A stretch of 64,000 bases of DNA, from contig NZ_JBBDYL010000054.1 in assembly GCF_040901545.1 (NCBI RefSeq), positions 202,878 to 266,877 of the forward strand, in the 5' to 3' direction. This document shows positions 52,173 through 61,356 of the stretch, one piece after another. The translations under genes were made by a program, and so were the position numbers. The notes under the pieces are model-generated. The model was not told the origin of the DNA and made no database searches. It worked only from the letters and a program-made list of their open reading frames with translations. Numbering within the stretch: position 1 is the stretch's first letter; each line of letters begins with the position of its first letter. The stretch is from Sulfuricaulis sp040901545. GTDB taxonomy: Bacteria; Pseudomonadota; Gammaproteobacteria; Acidiferrobacterales; Sulfurifustaceae.

Positions 52173-52826
52173 TTGCCCCTCGCCATTTTTGATCTTGACA
52201 ATACTTTGCTCCGTGGCGACAGCGATTATGCGTGGGGACAATTTCTGATCGAGAACCGCATCGTCGACGGCGTGGCGTATGAGCGTGAGAATCATCGTTA
52301 CTACGCCCAGTATCGGGCGGGAACGCTCGACATCATGGAATTTTTGGCATTTGCCTTGCGCCCGCTCGTGGCGCATGATCGCGCGACGCTTGACCGCTGG
52401 CGCCAACAGTATATGCAGACCAAGGTACGGCCCATGATCACGCCCCAGGCGCGCGCGCTCGTGGAAAAACATCGCCGGCGCGGCGATACCCTCGTCATCG
52501 TCAGCGCCACCAACCGGTTTGTCACCGGGCCAATTGCGCAGGAATTCAACGTCCCGAACCTGATCGCGACCGAACCCGAGACGAGTGGCGGACGCTTCAC
52601 TGGGAAAGTCGCCGGCACACCATGCTTCCGCGAAGGCAAGGTAATCCGGTTGAAAAACTGGGCACAAGAACACGGACTATCGCTCCAGGGGAGTTGGGGT
52701 TACAGCGATTCGCATAATGATTTGCCGTTGCTTTTTCAGGTCGAACATCCCATTGCGGTCAACCCCGACGACATCCTGCGTCGCGAGGCTCAAAAGCGCG
52801 GCTGGGAAATCCTGTCATTGGGTTGA
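52173..52826 (+). CDS. HAD-family phosphatase (SerB-like subfamily IB)
   Basis: The 217-residue protein is a haloacid-dehalogenase phosphatase: motif I FDLDNTLLRGDS (Asp7, Asp9), motif II LVIVSATNRF, the lysine in GKVIRLKNW and motif IV GYSDSHNDLPLL. It matches the HAD-IB group that includes phosphoserine phosphatase and the CicA-type phosphatases. Histidinol phosphate and phosphoserine are both plausible, and the sequence does not choose. The start is TTG at 52173 with GGAGG nine bases upstream. It sits between the WD40 gene and btuC, nine bases from btuC. Confidence 0.85.
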   Translation: MPLAIFDLDNTLLRGDSDYAWGQFLIENRIVDGVAYERENHRYYAQYRAGTLDIMEFLAFALRPLVAHDRATLDRWRQQYMQTKVRPMITPQARALVEKHRRRGDTLVIVSATNRFVTGPIAQEFNVPNLIATEPETSGGRFTGKVAGTPCFREGKVIRLKNWAQEHGLSLQGSWGYSDSHNDLPLLFQVEHPIAVNPDDILRREAQKRGWEILSLG

Positions 52827-52835
52827 ACGAACTCC

Positions 52836-53804
52836 ATGAACCGTCGCCTGCTGGTTACGCTGATTTTGCTTGCGGCCGCGCCGCTTAGCCTGTGGTTCGC
52901 GCTCTCTCAGGGAAGTGTGCCCATCGGGACAGCGGATCTCTGGCAGGCGTTGCGCGGCGATCACGCCGGCACGGAATATCTGGTCATACATGAATTGCGC
53001 CTCCCGCGCGCCCTGTCCGCCTTTGCCGTCGGTGGATTGCTGGCGTTATCGGGGGCATTGCTGCAAGTGTTGCTGCGCAATCCCCTGGCGGATCCCTACA
53101 TACTCGGTATTTCCGGCGGCGCGTCGGTCGCGGCACTGCTTTCGATGCTCTGCGGTCTCGGTACGGGCTGGTTGCGTGGCAACGCCTTTTTGGGTGCGGT
53201 ATTGTCCATGCTGATCGTATTCGGATTGAGCCGCACCGGCACTGTGTGGACGCAGAATCGCCTGTTGCTTACCGGCGTGGTAGTCGCCGCTGGCTGGGGC
53301 GCCGCGATTAGCCTGATTCTGACGATCGCCCCGGCGGCACAAGTTCAAGGGATGCTGTTTTGGCTTATCGGCGATTTAAGTCATGCCAACCAGCCAGGGA
53401 CAGCCTGGATGGTGCTGCTTATGGGCCTGGTCGTTGCGATGTGGTTTGCGCGCCCGCTGAATCTTCTCATGCGAGGTGAAAATATCGCCGCCACATTGGG
53501 TGTAAATCCGGCCCGGCTCCGGATTGTCATTTATATCCTGGCATCCTCGCTGACCGCGATGGCCGTCACTCTGGCGGGTAGCGTGGGTTTTGTGGGTCTC
53601 ATTATCCCACATATTTTAAGGCTCGCCGGCGGGTCCGATCACCGCTACCTGATTTGCGCGAGTGTGTTACTGGGCGGTGGCTTTTTAACCATTGCCGATA
53701 CCTTCTCCCGCAGCTTGATGGCGCCGCTGCAACTGCCTGTCGGCGTGCTGACGGCTTTGCTTGGTGTTCCGGTATTCCTGTACCTTTTATCTCGTGCCCG
53801 CTGA
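52836..53804 (+). CDS. btuC: FecCD-family ABC permease, probably vitamin B12 (BtuC)
   Basis: The 322-residue protein has about ten membrane helices and the FecCD features: LRLPRALSAFAVGGLLALSGALLQVLLRNPLADPYILGISGGAS near the N-terminus, AATLGVNPARLRI where it contacts the ATPase, and AGSVGFVGLIIPHILRL with the coupling-helix glycine. These also fit iron-siderophore permeases. The adjacent btuD-like ATPase and the riboswitch-btuB cluster nearby favour cobalamin. The gap to btuD is only one base. Confidence 0.85.
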   Translation: MNRRLLVTLILLAAAPLSLWFALSQGSVPIGTADLWQALRGDHAGTEYLVIHELRLPRALSAFAVGGLLALSGALLQVLLRNPLADPYILGISGGASVAALLSMLCGLGTGWLRGNAFLGAVLSMLIVFGLSRTGTVWTQNRLLLTGVVVAAGWGAAISLILTIAPAAQVQGMLFWLIGDLSHANQPGTAWMVLLMGLVVAMWFARPLNLLMRGENIAATLGVNPARLRIVIYILASSLTAMAVTLAGSVGFVGLIIPHILRLAGGSDHRYLICASVLLGGGFLTIADTFSRSLMAPLQLPVGVLTALLGVPVFLYLLSRAR

Positions 53805-53805
53805 C

Positions 53806-54573
53806 ATGACGACGCTCATTTCCGAACGCCTGACATTGACCATTGCCAATCGAACCTTGTGCCGTGGACTGAATGCTGAGTTTAACCCCGGCGAGAACTG
53901 GGTGATTCTGGGGGCAAATGGCAGCGGAAAAACCACATTGCTGCACGCGCTGGCCGGATTACGCGAACCGGATCAAGGGTTGGCAGCACTGGATGGAGTT
54001 CCGGTCGGCCGAATTCCGCATCGCCAGCGGGCACGCCGGCTGGGTGTCTTGTTCCAGGATTTCAATTCGGAGTTTCCCGCCACGGTTCTCGAAACCGTAT
54101 TGACCGGCCGTTACCCGCGGCTTGAGCGTTGGCAGTGGGAAAGTACCGAGGATTCTCAGGCGGCTGAAGCGGCGCTGGATGCCGTTGGATTGACCGGGTT
54201 TGCCCACCGATCGCTGGCAACGCTTTCCGGCGGTGAACGGCGGCGAGTCGATATCGCGGCGCTGCTCGCCCAGGACGCGCCTATTTGCTTAATGGACGAG
54301 CCGACCAATCATCTTGACTTGCGCCACCAAATTCAAATTCTGGGGCTGCTGTCGGCGCGATCGGACCGGCCGGGTCATTTTAATGTATTCGTCCTGCACG
54401 ATATTAATCTTGCCGTGCGGTTTGGGTCTCATGGCATTATGTTGTTCGATGACGGGCAATACCTCTGCGGGTCATTGCCGACGATCATTGAGCGCACGAA
54501 CCTCGAACGGTTGTATCACTGTCGCTTGCGCGAAGTCCGCAGTGACGGCACCCCCTGGTATCTTCCGGACTAG
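53806..54573 (+). CDS. btuD: ABC transporter ATP-binding protein, probably vitamin B12 (BtuD)
   Basis: The 255-residue ATPase has Walker A GANGSGKTT (36-44), Q loop LFQDFNSEFP, signature LSGGERRRVDIAALLAQ, Walker B ICLMDEPTNHLD and the switch histidine in LHDINLAV. It starts one base after btuC, so the pair is co-translated. The substrate is inferred from context: B12 receptor, TonB and periplasmic binding protein genes lie within 8 kb. The 220-base gap after the gene contains only a poor 67-codon frame and no recognised signal. Confidence 0.88.
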   Translation: MTTLISERLTLTIANRTLCRGLNAEFNPGENWVILGANGSGKTTLLHALAGLREPDQGLAALDGVPVGRIPHRQRARRLGVLFQDFNSEFPATVLETVLTGRYPRLERWQWESTEDSQAAEAALDAVGLTGFAHRSLATLSGGERRRVDIAALLAQDAPICLMDEPTNHLDLRHQIQILGLLSARSDRPGHFNVFVLHDINLAVRFGSHGIMLFDDGQYLCGSLPTIIERTNLERLYHCRLREVRSDGTPWYLPD

Positions 54574-54793
54574 CCGCCGGAGACAAACGGTTGGTGCGGC
54601 TGTCACCACTGGCCATCATACAAGTGGATAAAATGAAGTCCGGCCGTTATACTTCCAGTCACTCTCGGCGGCATTTTATTTCTGGATATGGGGCAAGCGC
54701 TTTGGGATTGAGTCGTCTGCTTAAATCCGCGCCAGGGCCATTGCTCCCTGTCCGTCCCCGTCTTCCCGTTTTTTCAGCGGTCGCAAGTCCCTG

Positions 54794-57154
54794 ATGCGTC
54801 TGCGGCTCTTTCCTCGCTCCTTACGCGCACGCATCGCCGTTTCCTTCGCCGTCCTGCTCCTTATTACCGCGACAGTCGTTACCATCGCCTTCGCGCGCCA
54901 GGCCGCCCAGTCGCAGTTGGAAGCGCAGCGTCAATTAACGCACAACCTGATGACATTTGTTGAACCCGCCGTCCGTGGCATGGTGGCAAATTACGATATT
55001 GCCGGGTTGGACGATTACATGAGTAAAATGGCCGCCGATCCTGCCATTGCCTCGATTCGAATCCTCGATGAAAGCGGTGGCTCATTGCTCTACGGGCACT
55101 CTGGAAACACCGAACCGGCGAGCCGGCTGACGCGATTACTAACTGACGCGCCGGCTACCAGCCCATTAATTATCTCTAAAGTGTCAATCAACGGTATAAG
55201 GGTCGGGCGGATTGAAGCCACGCTTTCCTACTCCCCGCTCAACCAAAGCATTCATCGTGTCGCCGTGGTAGGCGGTTTATTGACCGTAGCCTCGCTGGCC
55301 GCGGTTTTTCTGCTTACCTATCTGTTGTTGAACCGTTTCACGGCGCCGTTACGACCGCTGATGCAATGGGCGCGCGAGTTTGCCCATGGCAACTGGAACC
55401 CTCGCGTGAAGCTCATGGAGTCGGGCAGCCGTGAAATCCAGGAGCTCAATCAAGCATTCACCGACGGTTCAGCCACCATGCGGCATTATGTCCAGAGCCT
55501 TGAAGAGACGCGGGAACTGCTCGAGTTCAACGAAACGCGGCTGCGTAAACTTGTCAATGGCATGCATGAAATCCTGTTTGAGCTCGATGCTGAAGGAACA
55601 ATCATGTTTCTCAACCCGGCGTGGTTGGCATTGACCGGCTTTGCCGTGGATGACTCGATCGGCAAGCCATTCGGCGATTTTATTGCCGATGAAGCGGTCC
55701 TTCGCGATTTTGGGCCAAAAACCCTGGCCCGGTTGCATGAAAAGAACCGGGAAATTTCTTTACGTTCTGCAAACGGAAAACGCCTGTGGATGAGTCTTGA
55801 CGCCGACGCGCAAACCGATTCTTCCGGTAATTTCACCGGGATAATCGGTACATTGAGCGATATCACCAAAAGCGTCGAACTGAACCATTTACTTAGCCGG
55901 TATCAGGATGAGCTGTATCATTTGTCCGTCACGGATCCGCTGACCGGACTATATAACCGCCGGCACTTCGACAGCCAGCTGGAAGTAATCCTGGCCGACC
56001 ACCTGCCAAAAAACACGCCGGTGTGCCTGCTGTTGATAGATATCGACGGTTTTAAATTTATCAATGACACATATGGCCATCCTTTCGGGGACGAAGTATT
56101 GCGCACCACGGCACAATTACTCAAACAGCTGGTCCGCCGAAATGACTACATCGCGCGTCTGGCTGGCGATGAATTTGCCATGGTGCTAAAAAACACCGAC
56201 ATTGTAAACGCCACGCGCATCGCCCAGAAGGTTCATGACAGCATCAGCAGTACACGCGTACCGCTGCCCGTGGGTCACATGCAATTGCAATCATCCATGG
56301 GCGTCGCTGAAGCGCCGACGCATGGCAGCAATGCCCAGGATCTGGTAAGCGCCGCCGACGTGGCGCTCTACCATAGCAAACGCGGCGGCCGCAATCGTAT
56401 CGAGATATTATCGCCGGACATCAGCAAGGCAGTCATGTCCATTTTCAGCCAGGGATTCCAGCTGCGCAACGCGCTCGAACAGGGTCAACTCCATGCGGCC
56501 TATCAACCCATCTGCAATCTCAAAAACGGGGAACCGATGGCTTATGAAGTCCTGGCCCGCATGCGCGTCAACGGACTGGTGATCCAGGCCAAGGATTTCA
56601 TCACGGTGGCGGAAGAACTCGGGCTTACGCGTGATGTGGACCTGAATATCATCGGTCAGGCCTTGCAACAAACTCCGATGGATTTTGCCCTGTTTCTAAA
56701 CGTCGACATCTCATCATTCAACACCAAAGATTTCGTGCAGGACCTGAGCAAGTTGCTCAAACCGGCGTGTGACAGCGGCCGCTCCATCACGATAGAAATC
56801 ACGGAACGTGAAACCATTCCGATCAGCGACACCTTGCATCAGGACATCCAGACCTTGCGCGCATTCGGTTGTAAACTGGCCCTGGATGATTTCGGCAGTG
56901 GGTATTCCACGTACAATTTCCTCAATCAGTTTCGCCCGGATTTCCTCAAGATCGAAGGGTCGTTCGTTCGCGGCATGCTGCGCAATGAATCCGATCGAAA
57001 GATCGTTACCCATATTCATGATCTCGCCACATCGTTCGGGATGAAAACCATTGCCGAGAGCGTGGAAAACGCCGCAACCGAGCACGCATTGATGGAAATC
57101 GGCATCAGCAATGCCCAAGGGTTGTTCTACGGAGCACCGCGTATGACATCCTGA
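54794..57154 (+). CDS. GGDEF-EAL protein with sensor, HAMP-like and PAS domains
   Basis: The 786-residue protein has a membrane helix at about 14-34, a periplasmic sensor, a second helix near 155-178, a HAMP-like segment, a PAS domain (about 245-360: LVNGMHEILFELDAEGTIMFLNPAW), GGDEF and EAL. The GGDEF signature is AGDEF, a common active variant. The EAL domain has EVL in place of EAL (AYEVLARM), NVDISS, the ITERE, LDDFGSGYS with DDFG, KIEGSFVR and AESVEN metal and catalytic motifs, so it probably degrades c-di-GMP. Net output cannot be told. It lies between btuD and the cobalamin riboswitch without obvious link. Confidence 0.93.
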   Translation: MRLRLFPRSLRARIAVSFAVLLLITATVVTIAFARQAAQSQLEAQRQLTHNLMTFVEPAVRGMVANYDIAGLDDYMSKMAADPAIASIRILDESGGSLLYGHSGNTEPASRLTRLLTDAPATSPLIISKVSINGIRVGRIEATLSYSPLNQSIHRVAVVGGLLTVASLAAVFLLTYLLLNRFTAPLRPLMQWAREFAHGNWNPRVKLMESGSREIQELNQAFTDGSATMRHYVQSLEETRELLEFNETRLRKLVNGMHEILFELDAEGTIMFLNPAWLALTGFAVDDSIGKPFGDFIADEAVLRDFGPKTLARLHEKNREISLRSANGKRLWMSLDADAQTDSSGNFTGIIGTLSDITKSVELNHLLSRYQDELYHLSVTDPLTGLYNRRHFDSQLEVILADHLPKNTPVCLLLIDIDGFKFINDTYGHPFGDEVLRTTAQLLKQLVRRNDYIARLAGDEFAMVLKNTDIVNATRIAQKVHDSISSTRVPLPVGHMQLQSSMGVAEAPTHGSNAQDLVSAADVALYHSKRGGRNRIEILSPDISKAVMSIFSQGFQLRNALEQGQLHAAYQPICNLKNGEPMAYEVLARMRVNGLVIQAKDFITVAEELGLTRDVDLNIIGQALQQTPMDFALFLNVDISSFNTKDFVQDLSKLLKPACDSGRSITIEITERETIPISDTLHQDIQTLRAFGCKLALDDFGSGYSTYNFLNQFRPDFLKIEGSFVRGMLRNESDRKIVTHIHDLATSFGMKTIAESVENAATEHALMEIGISNAQGLFYGAPRMTS

Positions 57155-57360
57155 AAACCTCCGCCCGTCCGATTCCACCGTCTTGCCTTTGGATATTCCG
57201 CGTCGATAAAGAATTTAAATCTTTACGTTCAATATTGACGATGGAAGATTATTGAAAAATCACGAAAATAGACGCTCGGCAGCTGGATATTCACGCAGAC
57301 TGCCATTTAGGTGCTTCCACTCCAGATCAAACTTAATTTTTAAAAGGACAAGCAACATCA

Positions 57361-57557
57361 TGAAAAAGTATTCAATTCTGTTTGCCGCGCTGTTGGCCAT
57401 GACCGCGGTTTCCGCTTGCGAGAAGAAAGCTCAAAAGGCGGCCGCTCCGGCGGCACCGGCAGCGGCGCCCGCCGCGCCAGTCACCAGCGAAGCGCCGAAA
57501 CCGGCTGAGGCCGCGGCACCGGGATCGTCTGCCCCGGCAGCGCCCGAGAAAAAATAA
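57361..57557 (+). CDS. Small Ala/Pro-rich lipoprotein
   Basis: The 65-residue protein has a lipoprotein signal ending in MTAVSAC (cysteine at residue 20) and then a low-complexity tail of Ala, Pro and Glu with a few lysines. It has no recognisable domain; such short lipoproteins are common in proteobacteria and have no known role. The longer frame from 57252 is not needed. The 206 bases upstream hold no gene. It is followed by a strong terminator. Confidence 0.7.
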
Positions 57558-57584
57558 GGCACCGTTAGTTCAATTTCTTTTCAT

Positions 57585-57611
57585 AGCCGGCCGTATAGGG
57601 CCGGCTTTTTT
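57585..57611 (+). terminator. Rho-independent terminator of the small lipoprotein gene
   Basis: agccggcc (57585-57592), loop gtatag, ggccggct (57599-57606) with six T at 57606-57611. A textbook terminator, isolating the lipoprotein from the riboswitch transcript. Confidence 0.9.
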
Positions 57612-57685
57612 GTGGATTAAATCCCCCAGAGTCCACTGATCCACTTCCTTTTGTTGTTCGCGGACGTTACGAATTCGCCTGGGCA

Positions 57686-57714
57686 TTGACACCCCTCCCG
57701 CCACTCCATATATT
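57686..57714 (+). promoter_or_regulatory. Strong sigma70 promoter of the B12 operon
   Basis: A perfect TTGACA (57686-57691), 17-base spacer and TATATT (57709-57714). RNA should start near 57721, about 20 bases before the riboswitch aptamer. Confidence 0.75.
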
Positions 57715-57741
57715 GCGTCCAGTTTTGTAAATCTTCAGCTT

Positions 57742-57962
57742 CAGGTGTTTCCCGGACTATTGCTGCCGGGAAATGAAACGGGAAGCCGGTGCGTCCGTCA
57801 CATTTGTCGAGACGGGCAATCCCGGCGCTGCCCCCGCAACGGTAAACGAGTTAAGGCGAATCAACCGCCACTGTTCAGCCGCCGAGATCTAGCATGCGAT
57901 CGACGGCGAACGGGAAGGCGATTTGCCAGGTATAACCGCTCGTGAGCCCGGAGACCGGCCTG
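57742..57962 (+). promoter_or_regulatory. Cobalamin riboswitch
   Basis: The leader carries the conserved parts of the B12 aptamer in order: aggtgtttccc (P1 side), gaaacgggaagccggtg, gctgcccccgcaac, gccactg, ggaaggcg with ttgccagg, and the B12 box gcccggagaccggcc ending at 57960. The btuB ATG is 128 bases downstream. Between them lies a small hairpin at 57978-57992 (gtcgc/gcgac with GGAGG in the loop). Expected to reduce btuB-tonB expression when cobalamin is plentiful. No strong terminator is seen, so translational control is likely, though the btuB ribosome site is not clearly sequestered. Confidence 0.92.
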
Positions 57963-58090
57963 TGGCAACCACACGGTGTCGCGGAGGGCGACGCGAGCGG
58001 CGATGGCCTTCCTGCCTTTCGCATCTCATCCCCCTCTGCCCATCCATAAAGAATCGCGGCGCGGGTGCGCGCTGCCGGCGGAGGATGTCC

Positions 58091-60145
58091 ATGAAGCTTA
58101 TTTTTTCGCTTGTTGTCGCTGCCTTTGCGGTTTGTCTCCTACCCGTGAGTTCATCGGTGGCATCTGACTATAAACATCCTGGTGTGATCGTCACCTCCAC
58201 ACGCCTGTCCGAAGACACGGCTCGGCTCCCGGCATCTGTCACCATTCTGACGGCGGAAGAAATCAAGCGCAGTCCGGCACCGACCCTTCCCGAACTGCTG
58301 GCGCTGCAGGCCGGAGTCATTATGCGCAGCCTGTATGGCAATCACGCCTCACGCGCCACGGTGGATATCCGGGGTTTCGGTGCCGCATCCACGCAAAATA
58401 CACTCATTCTGCTCGATGGACGCCGTTTGAACGACATCGATCTTTCAGCCGTTGATTTCACCGCGATCCCCCTGGAGAGCATCGCGCGGATCGAAATTAT
58501 TCGTGGCGGAGGCGGCGTACTGTATGGTGACGGGGCCGTCGGAGGGGCGATCAATATCATCACCAAACAGCCGGGGCGGACCGGCACCACGGGCAGCGTT
58601 TCGGCCGCCGGTGAATCCTACAACTCGTACCGTCTGGATGCCTCCCTGTCCCACGGTCAAGAAGCGTTCGCAATAAATGTCTTCGCAGACACCGTCGCTT
58701 CGGATGGTTACCGTCGAAACAATGAACTTGAGCAAAACAATCTTCAGGCCGACTTGCGCTTCACCCGTGAGCAAAGCGAATGGTTTCTCAAGCTTGGATT
58801 TGACGACCAGAACCTGCGTCTTCCCGGCGAGCGGCGGGTCGATCCCGGCACGGGCGTGGACGAATTAAGCAATGACCGTCGCGGAACGGCGCGGCCGCGG
58901 GATTACGGCAACCAGCGCGGTTATTCTCTGACGACAGGGTTCACCCGTTTCATGTCGGACGATCAGGAATTGATCGTGGATGCGGGTTATCGCTATAAGA
59001 ATCAAACAGCGTTTTTCGACGACTATGCATTCGGAGGCGCCTTTGCCAATTACGTCGATACGTATCTCGCCACTTTGTCCTTCACGCCACGGCTGAAATC
59101 CCGGCACACGCTTTTCGATCGGCCGGGAGTCTTTACATCCGGTATCGACTACTACCATTCACAATACGATTCCGACCGGTCTCTCAATCCCTCGACGGCC
59201 GGAACACCCATACACCGACTGGACGTCAACCAATCAAGCCTGGCGGTTTACGGCCAGAATATGAGCGAAATCACAACCAACACCACCCTGACAACAGGCG
59301 CCAGGCTGCAAAAAGTCCGTATCCGGGCCCACGACGATTTCGATCCAACCGCACCCGGGGGGGCCTTTGGCAGCGGTGCGCCGGATCGAAGCAGCACGGA
59401 GAATCAACACACGCTCGATCTTGGCCTGCGCCGGGGAGTAGATGAAAGGTGGTCAATCTACGGTAAGATTGGCCGCAGCGTTCGTTTCGCCACCGTCGAT
59501 GAATTCTTTCAAACCGACCCGAATAACTTTCTGCAGACCTTCTCGCCGTTGAAACCGCAAACCGCAGAAAGCATTGACATGGGAGCGGATTATGCGGAAG
59601 ACAACAGTCGGATGAGCGTCGCCATTTACCGCATGAACCTGCGTGATGAAATCCATTTCAACCCGACGATCTTTGCCAACGAAAATCTTGATCCCACGCG
59701 CCGGGAAGGTGTCACGTTGTCGGCCAGTCGGTCATTTGGTGCTTCATGGCGCACCTCCGCGCAATACGCCTACACGCGCGCAATCTTTCGGGAAGGCGAT
59801 TTCGCCGGCAATGAAGTGCCGCTGGTGGCACGAAATAGCGGAAGTCTTTCGTTGTTCTGGAAAGCAAATGAAATGTTTTCACTGTCTGCCGCGGCGCGTT
59901 ATACCGGGAACAAGCGTTTCGATAACGATCAATCAAATACCTTCGCGAAAATCCCGGGCTACACCACGGTTGATCTCAAGTTTTTGGGAAAAAGCAAAAT
60001 ATGGAAATGGCAGGCAGCCGTTTACAATCTCCTCGATAAAAAGGCATTCGACTACGGCATCCGCAGCACCAGTTCGCCAAACACGTTCAATGCGTACCCG
60101 CTGCCGGAAAGAAATTTTTCTCTTTCCATCGGGAGGGATTTCTGA
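58091..60145 (+). CDS. btuB: TonB-dependent receptor, vitamin B12 (BtuB type)
   Basis: From the ATG at 58091 (GGAGG six bases upstream) the protein is 684 residues; an ATG two codons upstream is close to the same site. A signal peptide ends near SSVASDY. A TonB-box-like VIVTSTR follows, then a plug domain (LPASVTILTAEEI, VDIRGFGAASTQNTLILLDGRRLND, RIEIIRGGGGVLYGDGAVGGAINIITK) and a 22-strand barrel ending in FSLSIGRDF with the C-terminal aromatic residue required for insertion. Control by the cobalamin riboswitch assigns its substrate. tonB follows after two bases. Confidence 0.93.
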   Translation: MKLIFSLVVAAFAVCLLPVSSSVASDYKHPGVIVTSTRLSEDTARLPASVTILTAEEIKRSPAPTLPELLALQAGVIMRSLYGNHASRATVDIRGFGAASTQNTLILLDGRRLNDIDLSAVDFTAIPLESIARIEIIRGGGGVLYGDGAVGGAINIITKQPGRTGTTGSVSAAGESYNSYRLDASLSHGQEAFAINVFADTVASDGYRRNNELEQNNLQADLRFTREQSEWFLKLGFDDQNLRLPGERRVDPGTGVDELSNDRRGTARPRDYGNQRGYSLTTGFTRFMSDDQELIVDAGYRYKNQTAFFDDYAFGGAFANYVDTYLATLSFTPRLKSRHTLFDRPGVFTSGIDYYHSQYDSDRSLNPSTAGTPIHRLDVNQSSLAVYGQNMSEITTNTTLTTGARLQKVRIRAHDDFDPTAPGGAFGSGAPDRSSTENQHTLDLGLRRGVDERWSIYGKIGRSVRFATVDEFFQTDPNNFLQTFSPLKPQTAESIDMGADYAEDNSRMSVAIYRMNLRDEIHFNPTIFANENLDPTRREGVTLSASRSFGASWRTSAQYAYTRAIFREGDFAGNEVPLVARNSGSLSLFWKANEMFSLSAAARYTGNKRFDNDQSNTFAKIPGYTTVDLKFLGKSKIWKWQAAVYNLLDKKAFDYGIRSTSSPNTFNAYPLPERNFSLSIGRDF

Positions 60146-60147
60146 CC

Positions 60148-60801
60148 ATGCTTGCGCCCGTTCATCACAAGGTGCTACCGGTTTTTCTTTTGCTGTCGTC
60201 AGTCATTCATTTGATATTTCTCACGCACGCCAACTTCAATTTATCCCCCCATGCCGCGGCACCGGACCCTCTTGGACAAACTTTATTGAGTGTGCGCCTG
60301 ACGAGCACAGAAAATACCGCCGTGCAATCCATGTTTCCTCCTCTCACGCCCCAGCGCGTAATCGCTGAAAGGATTTCAGAGGTGCTTGCCCCGAGGATTT
60401 CGAGACCCCCTGAGATGTCAGACGACAGTCCTGCTCCTGGGACGCTGGCCAATGACGCCGCTAACCGCCAAGAAGCGGTTCCAGAGCACGCGACGGGTAC
60501 CGTCGAGACACACAATCAACTCCTCGGTGAATTGCAGACACGCCTGTCACGCTACCTCGTGTACCCACCGTTGGCGCGACGCCGCGGATGGGAAGGTACT
60601 GTGTTACTGGGGATGCGTGTTGAGTCCGACGGTTATCTACACCAGTTACGCATCGATCGCAGCTCGGGTTTTACCGTCCTCGATCATTCAGCGTTAAACT
60701 CCCTGAATCGAGTGGGTCGTCTCGCTGAAGCGACTACCTGGCTGAAGGGTCAGGAGATGGAAATGCAATTGCCCGTTATTTATCGGCTGATCGACAACTA
60801 A
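60148..60801 (+). CDS. tonB: TonB energy transducer
   Basis: The 217-residue protein has one N-terminal membrane anchor (VLPVFLLLSSVIHLIFL), a modest periplasmic linker without long Pro-Lys repeats, and a C-terminal TonB domain (LSRYLVYPPLARRRGWEGTVLLGMRVESDG, SSGFTVLDHSALNSL). It gives the receptor energy from the proton motive force through ExbB-ExbD, which are not in the window. Being directly after btuB under the same riboswitch, it is probably a TonB dedicated to B12 uptake. The linker is short compared with E. coli TonB. Confidence 0.9.
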   Translation: MLAPVHHKVLPVFLLLSSVIHLIFLTHANFNLSPHAAAPDPLGQTLLSVRLTSTENTAVQSMFPPLTPQRVIAERISEVLAPRISRPPEMSDDSPAPGTLANDAANRQEAVPEHATGTVETHNQLLGELQTRLSRYLVYPPLARRRGWEGTVLLGMRVESDGYLHQLRIDRSSGFTVLDHSALNSLNRVGRLAEATTWLKGQEMEMQLPVIYRLIDN

Positions 60802-60804
60802 ATT

Positions 60805-61356
60805 ATGGGACACCGTCTATCCAAGATATATACGCGTACCGGCGATGACGGCACTACCGGTCTGGGAGACGGCTCGCGAGTGAAAAAAACTAGCGAACGG
60901 ATTGAAGCCATTGGCGCCGTCGATGAACTGAATAGTGTCATTGGATTGTTGCTAACCCACGCAATCAAATCGGAAATCCGCATTATCCTGGTGGATATTC
61001 AGCATGAACTTTTCGATCTCGGTGGAGAACTGAGCATTCCCGGTCGTCTCGCCATCACCGAGAAACAGGTTGCGCGCCTGGAAGAAACATTGGATCGGCT
61101 GAACGCTGATTTACCGCCGCTCAAGGAATTTATTTTACCGGGAGGGTCGGCGTCCGCGGCTGTGTGTCACATGGCGCGCACCGTTTGCCGGCGCGCCGAA
61201 AGACGAGTGACCCGGCTCGCGGAATCGGAAAAAATCAGCGCAGAGGCGGGAAAATATTTGAACCGCCTTTCCGATTTGCTATTTGTTATTGCCCGCACGC
61301 TGAACGTACACGCCGGCTGCAGCGATGTACTGTGGCAGCCCGGCAAAACCCGCTAG
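60805..61356 (+). CDS. PduO-type ATP:cob(I)alamin adenosyltransferase
   Basis: The 183-residue enzyme converts cob(I)alamin and ATP to adenosylcobalamin. It has KIYTRTGDDGTTGLGDGSRVKKTSERIEAIGAVDELNS (ATP and magnesium site), FDLGGELSIPG, FILPGGSASAAVCHMARTVCRRAERR, and the RLSDLLFVIARTLN signature helix. All these are typical of the PduO/MMAB type rather than BtuR/CobA. It lies three bases after tonB and likely shares the riboswitch transcript: uptake and activation are then co-regulated. Its end overlaps the convergent btuF gene by four bases. Confidence 0.95.
   Translation: MGHRLSKIYTRTGDDGTTGLGDGSRVKKTSERIEAIGAVDELNSVIGLLLTHAIKSEIRIILVDIQHELFDLGGELSIPGRLAITEKQVARLEETLDRLNADLPPLKEFILPGGSASAAVCHMARTVCRRAERRVTRLAESEKISAEAGKYLNRLSDLLFVIARTLNVHAGCSDVLWQPGKTR

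Noticed and set aside
54591..54794. Small 67-codon frame between btuD and the GGDEF-EAL gene
   Set aside because: No ribosome site, no recognisable sequence, and it runs into the next start codon; gap treated as empty.
57745..57945. 66-codon frame inside the cobalamin riboswitch, and a possible leader peptide at 58003
   Set aside because: The bases are explained by aptamer pairing; the later frame overlaps btuB out of phase and has only a weak site.
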